Assembly (NCBI GenBank): GCA_963920765.1
Contig: OY987252.1
Span: forward strand, 4,015,966-4,079,965
DNA length: 64,000 nucleotides
Source of the DNA: Ulota crispa
Taxonomy: Eukaryota > Streptophyta > Bryopsida > Orthotrichales > Orthotrichaceae
Reading direction: 5' to 3'
The position numbers and the translations under genes were made by a program. Positions 13,101 to 24,072 of the stretch are shown here, one piece after another. Below the pieces are notes generated by a model. It was not told the origin of the DNA. It ran no database searches and was given only the letters and a program-made list of their open reading frames with translations. Every line of letters starts with the position of its first letter. Position 1 is the first letter of the stretch.

Positions 13101-14817
13101 AATACGTACCGTAAGCTTCGAACACGGATTTTAAGTACTCCATACTGGTGTCAGCATCTAGGTTGAAAACTACAAGTGTGCCCTGATTCATACCATCAGG
13201 ACCAGCTGCAGCACCAATGGGTAGTGTGTACTGAGCCCACATAACAACTCCATTGATGAGGCCCTTCCCAGGAGTAGGAGAAATAGAGAATGTCCCAGTA
13301 CAATCCATCTGCAAGTCAGAATGCTTGACCGCATCCTGCCTCTCACATGCCGTGTCTGTAAGCTCTCTTGGATTAACACTGATAGGAGATCCACGCTGCT
13401 TCTGAAATAGTTGATACTGTTGCTGCATCCGCTGCTGCTTATTGAGATGTTGTTGCTGAATATCTCGCAAAGCCTCCTTGGCACAACGGAGATCATAAAA
13501 GTTAACGGTGATCAACCCTTGATGTTTCTGGTTCGAGACCAGAGTTCTAACATCGCCCCATTTACCCATTTCAATCTTCAGATGCTCATCAGTCATGGAC
13601 AGAGGTACGCCGTTCAACAAGATGGCCCGTGAAACATGCTCTCTGCCAGAGATTGGAGGGAGGGGTAAGACACTTTGCCCAGAAATTCCAACTGATGGCA
13701 GTCCGATAATTTGGAAAGGTGGTGTGCCAAACGAACGTAAAGAGTGAGAGGATTGAATTGGCTGGGGCAGCCCAACACGGGTAACAGGAGGATGGTCACC
13801 CGCACTAAATGCCATCTGATGGCCGCTCAAGTCTAAAATTTCTAGGCCACCCCAGGAAGCAGGTGTTACTGAGCCGGGAGGATATACAATTTGTGACTCA
13901 TTTCCGTAGGTGGACATTATCGAATCTGATCCGTAAATAGATATAGCAGAATCTGATCTGTAGCCTGGGCTAAGTATCGTTGAACGATTCTCTAGCCTAG
14001 GTACGAAGATGTGCCCTGATTCCAACGCGTATGAAGAAGTTACACCGAAGTGTTGCTGAATTATAGATTGTGTCATTACGGGAGAAATGCAGGGAGACGG
14101 AGCAGGAGTGTATTCCTTGGCATTGGCATCAAGCGATGGCTTCCCATCGTGACAAAAAGCATGGCAAGAGGGAGAGCCAACCAGGGTGGCGGGTAGACTA
14201 AAACTTGAAGGAACATAACTATTCTCGGGACCCTGATGTAATGCTGCGAACTCGTTGTCCATTGTTGACTGGTCAGGAAGCTGCAATGCTGGTGGCGGGC
14301 GGTATTCATGTGTCAATCCTCTGGGCTCCCAGGGGCTCTCGCCATATTGAGCAAGACCATGACTACGTGGCTGCTGCGTCATGATATCGTTCACATCAAC
14401 TTCGGATTCCGGACGCTTGGATAGCTCAGGAGGGCTGCACAGCACAGCGTTCTCAACTGCCTGTAACCCACTCCTCTGCTCATTTTCACCTGCTGCAATG
14501 CCCTCTGGAGCTAAATCTGTGTCTTCCCCAGACTCAAAGGTCAATCCTTCGAGACCTTCACGTATCAGCCCAGCCTCGTCGCAAGGGGTGCTCGCATGCT
14601 TGATGGCCAATGTGGTAGCACCACTTCCTGTACAATCTTCACCCATTATTTCCGAGGTACTACCAATATCTTGAGCTGAGTGCGTCGACGATGCCATGCT
14701 GCAGAAAGGGCGAAGCCGACCATTCAATGTTCGTTCCACATGGTCGTGTTCCTTGACAAAGGTCAATCCTACACTGCACAACTGAACATCTATACCAGCA
14801 ATGACTTTTCCGTCCAT
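10173..14817 (-). CDS. TEL: Mei2-like RNA-binding protein, TERMINAL EAR1-like (TEL)
   Basis: Five exons join in frame with GT-AG introns: 14817-13110, 12302-11393, 11165-11049, 10809-10668 and 10514-10173, giving 1,072 residues. RRM1 lies at about residues 395-465 ([13 protein letters not shown]) followed by a Gln-rich stretch ([14 protein letters not shown]). RRM2 is at about 545-620 ([13 protein letters not shown], then [12 protein letters not shown] and FSRPGG). The C-terminal Mei2-type RRM3 is at about 858-960 ([37 protein letters not shown]). The long RRM1 helix with QQ-rich linker and the VMWAQY block before RRM2 are TEL rather than AML traits. Maize TE1 and relatives act in shoot apices on leaf-initiation timing, presumably through RNA binding. 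The start at 14817 is the first ATG of the open frame; a second good-context ATG at 14697 (MASS) is possible. The protein is longer than maize TE1 because of a long N-terminus and a Ser/Gly-rich linker. The gene appears intact. Confidence 0.9.
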
Positions 14818-16800
14818 ACTCGCGCCAACTCCGCCACCCGAAGGCTGAAGTATTACGACTTCGATTCTTTCACGCAGCCCTTCAGTCCCTTTCACTCTAT
14901 AGCAAGACGCAATCTCACATAGAAACTTGTTGAATGCACGGACTCGAGATCTTTCAGTTCGCAGGCACACAATACCAAATGAAAATCACCTCCTGTTCAC
15001 AAAACCCTTCAATATATCCACCTTCGTCAACTTGTCGATGTGAACGCACTCATGCGCTCACACGCACCAATCTACCTGATCAGGCTCTCGGATTAGGTCA
15101 GGCTGACGTAAACAACTCAAAATGCTCCAACCTGCATTGACCGGAACGACACATTGGAATCTCATTTCTCGTACATACTTCCATATTTCAGTTGAAAAGA
15201 AATACTATTTCTCATGACACACCCACAACAAACATGCAAAACGTTACCGGTCCATGAATGGTAACTTTACAGCGCGAAAGCAGGCACCTGTCTATGCATC
15301 ACTCCTAACTGCTCAGCTAGTCCAAGAACTTAAATTACACTCGTCAAACATCGAACCAAGTATAAAAAACCGCTGTTTGCTCAGCACATGAGCTGATCAG
15401 GCCAGGAATACATACCCCAAAACCTATATAGCTGTAATGAGTTTTAGTTAAGCCAGAATTGAAAAACAATACAACGCTCTGGGCAACCAACCTACTCCAG
15501 AAGTCAGATCCACCCTGGCCAGATTTGGTTTCTATGGTTTCTAAATTAATTAAAGCAACGCGTGCAGCGAGAATACTTAGGTATAAAATTGTTACATACC
15601 AAGAGCTGAAACTAGAAAAGTGTTAACACTTTAACTGAGTTTGAGTAATGCTGTAAACGAGAATTAAATCACAAATCCGCAGCAAACATGCTATGTACGG
15701 ACGTCGGCGATGAAGTTCGTAAATCACTCTACAAAGAACGCATAAGAAAGAGAAAGACAAGAAAAAATATTCGAGAGTGCGTCGTTTGATAGTGAGTTCT
15801 GTTACTCAAGGTGCGCACACGTAGCTAAACTAGATTGATGGTGCAGCAGCCTGGACAAACAATCAAAATTCAATCACACACGTCGTGACCCACCAATAAA
15901 CACAAAACAAACTTAGAGAAACACAAAAAAGCGCAGAGAATTCCATCCAAAATCAAGCAAACATGAAGATAAAACACAAAAACAGTGCCAGGAACTCCAA
16001 CCGATCACTCTCTACCTCAGATACCCCCAAGCTCCCACAGATGCCAGAGAGAACACAAATAAACTAGTGAACAACCAGAGAGGCCGATCAACTCACAAAA
16101 CACTAATATTGGCTGCAGATGACACAAACGAATCCAGGTCAAACGAAGAACAGAAAGCCATCCGCTCTTGCACTGCAATCCACAGACCCACAGAACCCGA
16201 AGAAGGTCACCAACACTCCACACCCGCTTGCGCCAAGAGATGATCGACTTACTAACCTCCCCAAGGATCACGTCCAGTTCGCAGTAAAACAACCTCCGCC
16301 CGACCCACCTAGTGATCCAATTCTGCCCGAAACAGCACTAATCCAGAAAGCAGAATCACATGGAGGGCAAAAGAGTAGCGATAGGGTTGCGCGGCTGTGG
16401 CTACGAAAATAACGACGAAGCAAAAGTGAAAAATACGGCGAAGAGATAGTGAGAGCAAACCATGACCGCGTGCTGAGAAAACGCACATTAACAGACTACT
16501 GTATTGCCTCTTCGAGTTCCACCTTCAATAAGGGTTCCGCAAACCCAGGCCGGGCTAGGTTAGGCGACATCTGGCCAGCTTTCGGGCTCACCCGGCCGAC
16601 AAGCTGCCCATGTCAGGGCAATCGGGCAAGGGCTGCGGCGAGGGCTGCCCAAGCTAATGAGGAATTATAATTATGTTGAAAGCCTGGCCTCAGATGGCGG
16701 CAGGTAGGCGGCACGATGGCGGCGGTGTCAGAAGATGTGGGACCCGCTATCTTGTGGGCTTATGTGACGTCGTACCTACAGTGCCATTTGATGGCACCAT
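14818..16800 (-). promoter_or_regulatory. 5' leader and upstream region of TEL
   Basis: The open frame of exon 1 extends upstream to about 14970 but without another ATG, so translation should start at 14817 or 14697. The following roughly 2 kb is GC-richer than the surrounding repeat DNA and holds no convincing gene on either strand. It probably contains the leader (perhaps with an intron) and promoter. The most GC-rich part is about 16540-16770. I cannot place a transcription start. Confidence 0.4.
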
Positions 16801-17895
16801 TTTGCCCTTGAAGCCTGCCTATTAGACCGGAACACAATCTGGGGAGTATTTTATGAAACTCGATGAACTTCCGCTTCTATTTGAGATCAATGGGTTATTT
16901 GTTTTTTTAGTCAGTTACGTCCAAGATCTGTCTTTTTATTAGTCTTCACTTTTTGATAAATAACGAATTGAAATTTTTACACTAAGCCGATTTTTAAGCC
17001 TAATTATTTGATTTGGTGAACATCCCAATTCCAATGTTTTATAACCAAATTTATTTTTAAAACCTTTAAAGGATTTTTTTTCTTAATCTCGTGATCAAAG
17101 AATTTTTCTTAGATATTGTGAAGCCTAAACTATGTTATCCTTGATTCAAAAGATTGAGCCTTCAATAAATGCTTAAATCCCAAGTTGGGAGTCAATACAT
17201 TTGATTAGTTGATTAGTATAGTAAAGAGACAAGCAAATCAAACTTTGGGACATGAAACTTCCTCAAAAAGTTATTTTTAACTCCTACATGCCCAAGTCCA
17301 TTTTTTTTCAAAAAATACTCAAAATTGTCATTTTCAAACATTTGGTCCCAAGAAAGAAAAATATTCATTTTCCAACAAATCAAACTACAAGCTTTTACAT
17401 TAAACTTGTGCAAAGTGCCAAGGTGAAAATTTCTTGACTTCTCTTTACACATATTGAGAGATATGGTAATTTCAAATTAGAGTAAGAAGTTTTTCTTATC
17501 CTTGACCAAAGTTCTCAAACCTCTTCACTACAAGTTGTGAAAATTATTTTTGCAACACAAATGTTGTAAAGAATTATTCAACATACTCTAAATCATGATA
17601 AGCATGTTTTTACAAATTTTCAAGGCCAACAAAGATATAGAACATACCTAGCATGGCCTTGCATTGCAAACATGTGCTTGAAGTTCACACTATATTGGGG
17701 TCTTTTGCAAACCATTTATTTGAGGGTTAACTTTCAATTACAAACATCCAAATGATAAATTGCAAGACTTTAACTCTATTGATAACCATAGAACAATAAA
17801 TAAAAATAGTAACTAGATCTTTAGTAACTATTGCACTGCAAATATTATTGATTTATCTAATACAATGGTGTGTATATCTAATAAATTATGTTTTG
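16801..17895. other. AT-rich stretch, no recognisable feature
   Basis: No gene-like frame, terminal repeat or array was recognised. Opposed frames near 17213-17452 are probably chance. The stretch may contain the start of the dispersed repeat that is clear from about 17990. Confidence 0.3.
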
Positions 17896-17989
17896 AATAT
17901 ACTTCAGTAAAAAGCCATGCTTTCCTTGATTGCCCTTGGAAAAAGTCAATAGAAAATGGTATTCCCAACTTGCTCTTTAGACAAATATA

Positions 17990-19215
17990 ATTCATTAACT
18001 CCTAAAAGACCATTGTCCTTTTGGAGGGCAAATGCAATGTTAGGCATGTACATATACCTAAACTACTTTGTGTGATGTTTTGAAATTTTCATGGAAGATG
18101 GGAATTCAAAGCTCTATGTGGCTTCTAATTCTTTCTTATTTTCAATATTTATTGAAAAAACTATGCAAGGATTTATCAAAACTAGGTAGAGAGGGGTAGA
18201 TTAGGCAAAGCCTCTCATTTGTAAGTGGGTATTGACTCCAAAGAGCGTTAGCCCTTCCGAGCATAAGGTGTACAGACTTGCACAAAAGGGAGTGAAGTTG
18301 AGACAACCCATCTTTGGAAACTCCCAACCCTCCATTTGTTTTTCCATTATAAAATTTGGTGCTTTAACTTTTTGAGCCCTTTGAGTTCTTTTTTTCTTTT
18401 TCTTTTTCTAAATTGTATTGAGCAAAGAGCCCTTGTCTTCCAACGTTAGATTAATGTAATTCAAATTTGTGAATTTTACATAAAGCCTCCAATTTTACCT
18501 AGTATACTTGCAAAGTTCAAGACTTTTTGACATTCAAAGACTTTTTGAGGTGTGTTTTACACCTCCAATTCATTTGAAAGTTCTCCCACATATATAAATA
18601 ACTTTGTCTTCTACATGGATAAAATAAACCTCAACTTTGCGTAGGAGCTATTTTTTGATTTAGGAGAGGTCAAGGGCTTTTGCAATTTTTGGACAACAGG
18701 GAAAAAACTTTTTTTCTTCACTCAAAATGTTGATATCTCACTCTTCACTATAAAAATGACCTATGTTTTTTCCCACAAGTACCTTGCATATGCAATTTTT
18801 TGTAATTTTTTTAGTTTAGACATTGATTGATTTAGATACATCACATTCAATGTTAGCTAATTTCTAGAATATTTAAAAGTTTCCACAAATTGACATCCCT
18901 TTCACTAAAATTTCATAGTTTAGACTTGATTTGGAGTGACCTTTAAGTTTTTTAGAAATTAGCTAACATTTAATGTAATGCATCTTAATCAACCAATGTC
19001 CAAACCAAAAAAATTTACAAAAAAATATACATATATTTGAAATTGTGCCTCTATTTGTAATTATTTTGAAACTACGCCCTTATCTGCAATATTTTACATT
19101 TTCATGCCCAAATTTGTAATTTCCCCTTTTCTATTCATTCATCCAAAAGTGGCATTTTTAGTCAATTTCACTGGAAAAATGTCTTAGTCCTCTAAAGGTT
19201 AAACACCAACAATTT
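17990..19215. repeat. Dispersed repeat, copy 1
   Basis: Long collinear similarity to 34820-35760. Shared blocks in order include 'ctcctaaa(a/g)gaccattg', a 'gaagatgggaattcaaagctctatgtgg'-like block, a 'gaaagttctcccacatat'-like block, 'gatatctcactc', and near the end 'ccaaaagtggca' with 'ttggtcctttaggggtta'-like text. Copy 1 is longer mainly because of the hairpin element at 18786-19033. No protein was recognised. It could be a non-coding portion of an LTR element. Confidence 0.6.
18786..19033. mobile_element. Hairpin MITE, about 248 bp, nested in dispersed repeat
   Basis: Long inverted arms of roughly 80 bp. The left arm contains AATGTTAGCTAATTTCT and the right arm AGAAATTAGCTAACATTTAA, with matching flanks such as GACATTGATTGATT against AATCAACCAATGTC. 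The other copy of the host repeat (34820-35760) has no equivalent sequence, which supports insertion after the repeat spread. Exact ends and target duplication are unclear. Confidence 0.6.
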
Positions 19216-20400
19216 TTTATTCTAAATTTGATAATAGTAAATGTTGGCTCTTCACCCAGTCCTTGCAAAAGCTCTATTTTAGAAAAAAACATAAAAGAAA
19301 TTGACTGAAAACTCTACTAGAATAAGTTTGCCTAAAATCAGTTGTCCTGCATAAGGACAATAGGCTTTTAGAGGTTATTTTCATGAAAACAGAAATTATT
19401 GATGTGGCTATTGCATGTCCAATGCATCAGAGTCATTTGATTGTCTTTTCACAAAGCACTCACACATGGCCTCACTTCCAAATTTGTACACATTCCTTTT
19501 TTGAATTAGCATACCACTTTTGTATTTTTGGGGAAGTAACAAATACTAATGGATTTTACGTGTTTCCACACAATTTTTTTGGAGTTAATATACTACTATT
19601 AAATTCCTACACAATTTTTCTTCCTATTAGCATAGAACGCTTAAAAACAAAAAACTAAACTAGCATGGCATTTCCTAAATCCCAAGTTTTTTTAATGTTA
19701 GCATGATATTTGTACATTTCCTCATATTCTTGCATAATGCATGGATGATAGGCCTTTGAGCATTATGTTTAAGCCTCATCTCCGTCATTCTACGTATTGC
19801 CATTTTATTCCCACATTTTGACAAAGTTTTTATTTATTCACTTTTTGGAGAGAGAATTATACGATTTTTCTTTCTTTCTTTTTTAATACTTGTGCAAAAC
19901 CAATTATTTTTAGAAGTTATGAAAAGAATATGAGAGAAAATCATAAAAAATAGCATAATTTTTTAAAAAGAAAGAGAGTTTCATCATTGTCGTGCACAAA
20001 CACATCTTGTCTAGATATTATTGTGCTAACCACGCAAGTGAATGTGCCATGTAACCATGAGCCCTAAAACACATAGCAATCTAATTATGCTAGGACCATA
20101 TAGCTCTTGACCAACGGTAGGTATTGTGGTCATAAGGAAAACGCCACTTGGCTGCAATGGTATTGCAGTCACGGCAAATCTTGCAAGCAATGAGCAAAAA
20201 TGCAAAAGCATCCTATCATCTCAAGCAATAAACACTTGCAACATCCTAAAGCAAGTAAAAAGAAATAATTACATCATAACCATAGCCAAGTATAGAAAGT
20301 GGTTGATAACCACCCCTTTACTCGTTCCCTTCGCCGGTGTCAAAGCCCCTTTCACATTGGAGAACTTAGTGGCCTTCTTTGAAGAACCCATGAGAACCCA
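19216..20400. other. Stretch 3' of the gypsy pol relic
   Basis: This should contain the 3' untranslated region and perhaps the 3' LTR of the minus-strand gypsy element, but I could not find a paired LTR within the window. Frames at 19383-19658 and 20026-20404 have no recognisable product. Confidence 0.3.
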
Positions 20401-20410
20401 ATAGACAACT

Positions 20411-20725
20411 CTACAAAGATGAAGTTGCTTGTCCGCGCCCCGACGCACGCTTAGGACAAACCCACTGACCTGCCAAAATTTTTTGCAACGGTAGAATCAA
20501 ACAATTTATGCGATACCAAGTCAAATAGACATCACACAACACCATGTTGGTAGCACCGTTTACGCTCCTGCATAACATGCATTTCATCCATGTTGAGATG
20601 CACGACCCCCTTGAATCAATATTGCTGTCAATATGTGGCAAATGACATGGCGCACAATTACGTGTGTGATCCTTCCAGATCTTGTCATCACGACCATCAA
20701 AGAGTAAAACTCCTAATTTGAGCAC
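20411..20725 (-). pseudogene. Gypsy pol C-terminus with PHD-like finger
   Basis: Continuation of the integrase polyprotein. A post-integrase block (VLLFDGRDDKIWKDH, then RNCAPCHLPHID) is followed by a 45-codon finger at 20447-20581: CMLC, 11 residues, C-D-V-Y, then WYR-IN-C, 14 residues, QWVCPKR. This is the C4HC3 spacing of a PHD finger with three ligands lost (Cys to Tyr, His to Arg, last Cys to Arg). The second gypsy copy at 62958-63092 has the same spacing with other ligands kept. PHD fingers bind histone H3 tails in many nuclear proteins, so here it may once have guided integration. No longer functional. Confidence 0.7.
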
Positions 20726-20953
20726 CTTGCAAACTTGTAGAATAATATGCCATGCTGTGACGTCGAGAGTGGTGGGCGCTATTTGCTACAAACAGAAGTA
20801 GTCACTAAGTAGAAAGCGTCGCATCTGAGGCCTGTAGCTTCTTTGAATCACAGCATATCGCAAAGTGTCTCTATATTGCTTAATAGAGAGGTTCTCCAAA
20901 GCCATCAATATGACCCTCTTGTACAATTCCGCTTGTTGCTTACATGAATGAAC

Positions 20954-21640
20954 TCAACTATCCGGATCATCCATGTGATTCAATACCTTATCTGCATCCT
21001 GCTTGATTGCCATTGTCAAAACCGGATGCCATCCAAACAATAAGTAATAGAATGAAAAAAAAACAAGAGATGTTTGCTTACTGAATTGGTAGCCCATGGC
21101 AATCCATGGTAATTGCAAGTCCCAATCTCCATGATGCCCCTTCTTCAAACTGTACTTCCAAAGTCCCCTCTTGACGGTTTGCACTATGCCTTCTGTCAAA
21201 CCATTTGCTTTGGAGTGATCTCTCAAAGTAGTGCAATGGTCAATTATTGCTTACTCACATAAGGCTTGAAATTTGCTAATGACCTCTTGCCCTTGGTTAA
21301 TCAACACCTTTGCTAGACCTCCAAAGCGACTCAATATACAATTCAAAAATGAATAAGCTGCCCATTTGCTGAACTTGTTGGGTAAGACCACCAATTCAAT
21401 CCAATTAGAAAAGTGCTTGATCATAACACGTACTTGTTGTGTTGTGAGGTCATCGATAATGGTTTTACAAAGTTCAAACTCCACCTATAGCCCAATCCCA
21501 TGATTGGCAATGGCTGTAACTGAGGCATTGAGGTATTAAAAGATGCCCACACTCTGTTGCATACCATACATCTGGTTACAAATTGTTGGACTTGCATTTG
21601 CATGTCTCATCATCAATAGTGAATTTGTAGCAAGTTGTGA
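20954..21640 (-). pseudogene. Gypsy integrase, decayed
   Basis: Retroviral-type integrase in at least two frames. The end of the zinc-binding HHCC domain is visible (RCMVCNRV), then the catalytic core. Compared with the copy at the right edge, all three acidic catalytic positions are changed: Asp to Asn at 21472-21474 (LNFVKPL), Asp to Asn at 21296-21298 (LINQGQE) and Glu to Lys at 21209-21211 (HSKANGL). A frameshift lies near 21425 and an in-frame stop near 21250. The later part (DLQLPWIAMGYQFSKQTS) matches the conserved end of the core. The enzyme is certainly inactive. Confidence 0.85.
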
Positions 21641-22079
21641 GTCCTCCGTACTCCAAAGTGCCACAAGTTCTCATAAGCATGTGTCACCAATTTTACTATT
21701 TCATGAGGCGCTGTTAAACAATCTTGTTGCCATCCGACCACACTCAAAACAAATGAACCCCTTAACACGCAAACAGTTTGGCGCGCTGCAGAATCCGATC
21801 CATCTCTTTGACGGAAGTGTTGATTGCTAAATTGTTATCCTTCAAGTATTTCATCACCTCTACATTGTTAAAAATGTCTTTGGAGCCCCCATACTCTTCA
21901 TCACCATCCGTATCTACTCATATTTCAATGACTTCCTTGGTGATATCTCCATTTGTCGCCACTATGCTCAAGTAGGTAGCCAAATACCATTCTTGAATTG
22001 AATCTTCACCCTTCTCCGCGTGCCATCTAGTCCTTGTAGAGTCCACTTAGCTGAGATTTTGATTGCAGTTGAGGCCGTT

Positions 22080-22405
22080 AACATCCATGTTGACAAAATT
22101 GGCACAATGCACACAACCTTGAAGTTGTATTCCATGAGCATTAGGGCCCATTGTGCAAGTTTTCATGTAAGCTTATCGGACTCCATTAGCCACTTCAACG
22201 GTTAATGGTCTATCACCAGCAAGAATTGTTGTCGTATAGATAGCAACAAAAATGAGCAATTGCCCATATCGCCGCTAAACATTCTCCTTTGTACAAGCTG
22301 TATTTTACCTCTGCGTTGTTGTTGAAGCAACTGGCAAAAGCTACTACGAACTCTTTGCCATCATTGTCCATTTGCGTCAATACTGCGCCAATCCCAAGTA
22401 AGCTT
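22080..22405 (-). pseudogene. Gypsy RNase H domain, decayed
   Basis: Reading from the RT C-terminus, the minus strand gives DGKEFVVAFASCFNNNAEVK, YSLYKGECLAAIWAIAHF and, after stops and a frameshift, WLMESDKLTWKLAQWAL. These are the conserved blocks of the RNase H domain that follows RT in Ty3/gypsy elements. Two stops follow the FCCYLYDNN block. Confidence 0.8.
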
Positions 22406-23360
22406 CAATCGGTATGCACTTGGTATGATCTATCAAAAATTGACCTCTTTAATATTGGTACCAATGATAAATGTTCCTTTAACTGCTGAAAGGTGGCTTT
22501 TTGCTCATTTCTCCAAATCCAAAATTGATCATTCTTTGTCAACATGATTAATAGCTTTGCAATGGCGTTGAATGTCTTTACAAATTTCCGATAGTAATTG
22601 CACAATTCCAAGAATGCCCGCAATTTACTCACATTTTTTAGCATTGGGTTAGACATGATCACTGCCAGCTTATTAGCAAACACTCCCAATACACTTGGAT
22701 ATACCATGTGGTCTAAATACTTGACGCATTCATAGTAAAATTTACATTTGTTTGGAAGAAGTTTCAACCCGTGAAGCCTTGGTTTCGTGAAGGCTACTTA
22801 CAAATAAAAACTTGATGTTGCTCTGTGTTCATACTATAGACAATGATGTCCTTGATAGAGCATTTAACAAAGTCCATGGCTGAAAAGATGCAATCCATTA
22901 CTCTTTGAAACTCTGCAAGTGCATTCTTTAAACCAAATAGAAGGAATTTCCATTGATAAAGGTGGCCTTTACCATCTTAATAAATCCCCTAGAACGCCAT
23001 GTTGCTTTTATTGCATTCTTGAATGCCAAGTTGGTGATAACTTGACCAAAGATCCAAAGTACTAAATACTTTGGTGTGGCCTGTGGTTTTGAAATTCTCC
23101 TCCGGTGTTGGCATCACAAAACGGTTCAACTTTGTAAATTTGTTGATTCTCCGATAGTTCACACACATCATCTCATTGGTCCAATTGCCAAAAACATCCT
23201 TTTTGGATGGCATCACTGTCCCTGATGCGTACTCGCAATCCCTTGGTACTAACTCCACAAATCTTGCCTCCAACAACTCCATGATCCGGTCTTGTATCAT
23301 CTTGCATTCTACCTCACTATATTTGTATAGCTTGCGATAAGTTGGTGCATCATCCTTCAA
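22405..23360 (-). pseudogene. Gypsy reverse transcriptase, decayed
   Basis: The N-terminal part (22989-23360) is open and shows FVELVPRDCEYAS, CVNYRRINKFTKLNRF and FSTLDLWSSYHQL, the RT fingers and first catalytic Asp. After in-frame stops the same frame continues with YQWKFLLFGLKNALAEFQR. The YxDD box is destroyed: it reads SIKD at 22848-22859. A frameshift leads into 22405-22767 with the connection region (LPNKCKFYYECVKYLDHMV, LRAFLELCNYYRKFVKTF). The order RT, RNase H, integrase defines Ty3/gypsy. Inactive. Confidence 0.9.
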
Positions 23361-23779
23361 GTCTATCTGTACCTCTTGTCATTTCAAAACTCCCAAGTCA
23401 TCCAGACCAAAGGCAAAGCAAACGACAAACTCTTTGAGGAATTCATACTCTTGCACCCACTCTGCGTCATCTTCCAAGCCTACCAATGCTTTCCAAGCAT
23501 CATTTGTCATCATTTTTTTAAATTTTCCCTTGAAGCAAATTTTTCCACCTTTGGTTGCTATTGCGCGCCACTTGGAATAGATTCATCTTGCTCCATGCTA
23601 GTCATACTATACTAGCCTTCAACTTGGCCCAATTGCCATAGTTCACATGTTTGGCACAATATGAGCTCCCCAAAAAATAGCATCTCTACTTGCTCCTCTA
23701 GTTCAAGTTTAGGCTTGGCCAATTCTTCCCACCTAGGCCAAATAACTCTGGGAGTAGAGAAAAATGAAGCATCTTTCCA
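23361..23779 (-). pseudogene. Linker between methyltransferase tail and RT
   Basis: Stop-interrupted minus-strand sequence between the methyltransferase-like C-terminus and RT. Fragments such as FSTPRVIWPRWEELAKPKLE and ELILCQTCELWQLGQ read as polyprotein linker. No domain assigned. Confidence 0.45.
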
Positions 23780-24072
23780 CTAATTCCATAGATGAGCTGC
23801 AAAGGCCTCTTTGCCTACAACCACCAAGTCTGAATCTGCAGAATTTGACAATTTCATGGGCGCGTGCCACGTATAGAACTCAAAGGGTGATAACATTTTT
23901 AAAGCAAACCGCCTTTGCTTGGCCACTAGAAGCAAAATGATCCATGATAGAAAATTCAAGTCCATGATTTGGCCAATGAAGTATAGCATTTGGAACTTTG
24001 TGATGCCTAAAACATTGGTGACTTTGGTTTAGAACCCTATAGCCTGTTTGCGCTCGTTGGGTGGACTCTATC
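23780..24072 (-). pseudogene. C5 DNA methyltransferase C-terminus in gypsy pol (fragment)
   Basis: Just inside the CACTA left end, the minus strand reads PPNERKQAIGF, a stop, TKVTNVLGITKFQ, then GQIMDLNFLSWI. This order matches motif IX (E-R-x-x-x-GF) and motif X (GNAMDVxVVxW type) at the end of bacterial- and eukaryotic-type C5 cytosine methyltransferases. It continues without an obvious border into the RT-bearing polyprotein. The catalytic half (motifs I, IV, VI) is not present here: the CACTA element begins at 24073. Methyltransferase-bearing gypsy elements have, to my memory, been described in some algae. The assignment rests on short motifs and the frame has stops. Confidence 0.55.

Noticed and set aside
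13188-14674. Additional frames on both strands overlapping TEL exon 1
   Set aside because: They are shadows of the TEL coding exon, which has clear RRM motifs and in-frame splicing.
20026-20404. Weak resemblance of the gypsy 3' flank to the end of the TNPA-like gene at 26.1-26.4 kb
   Set aside because: Only short blocks match (around 'gtggccttcttt'); not enough to call a shared gene.
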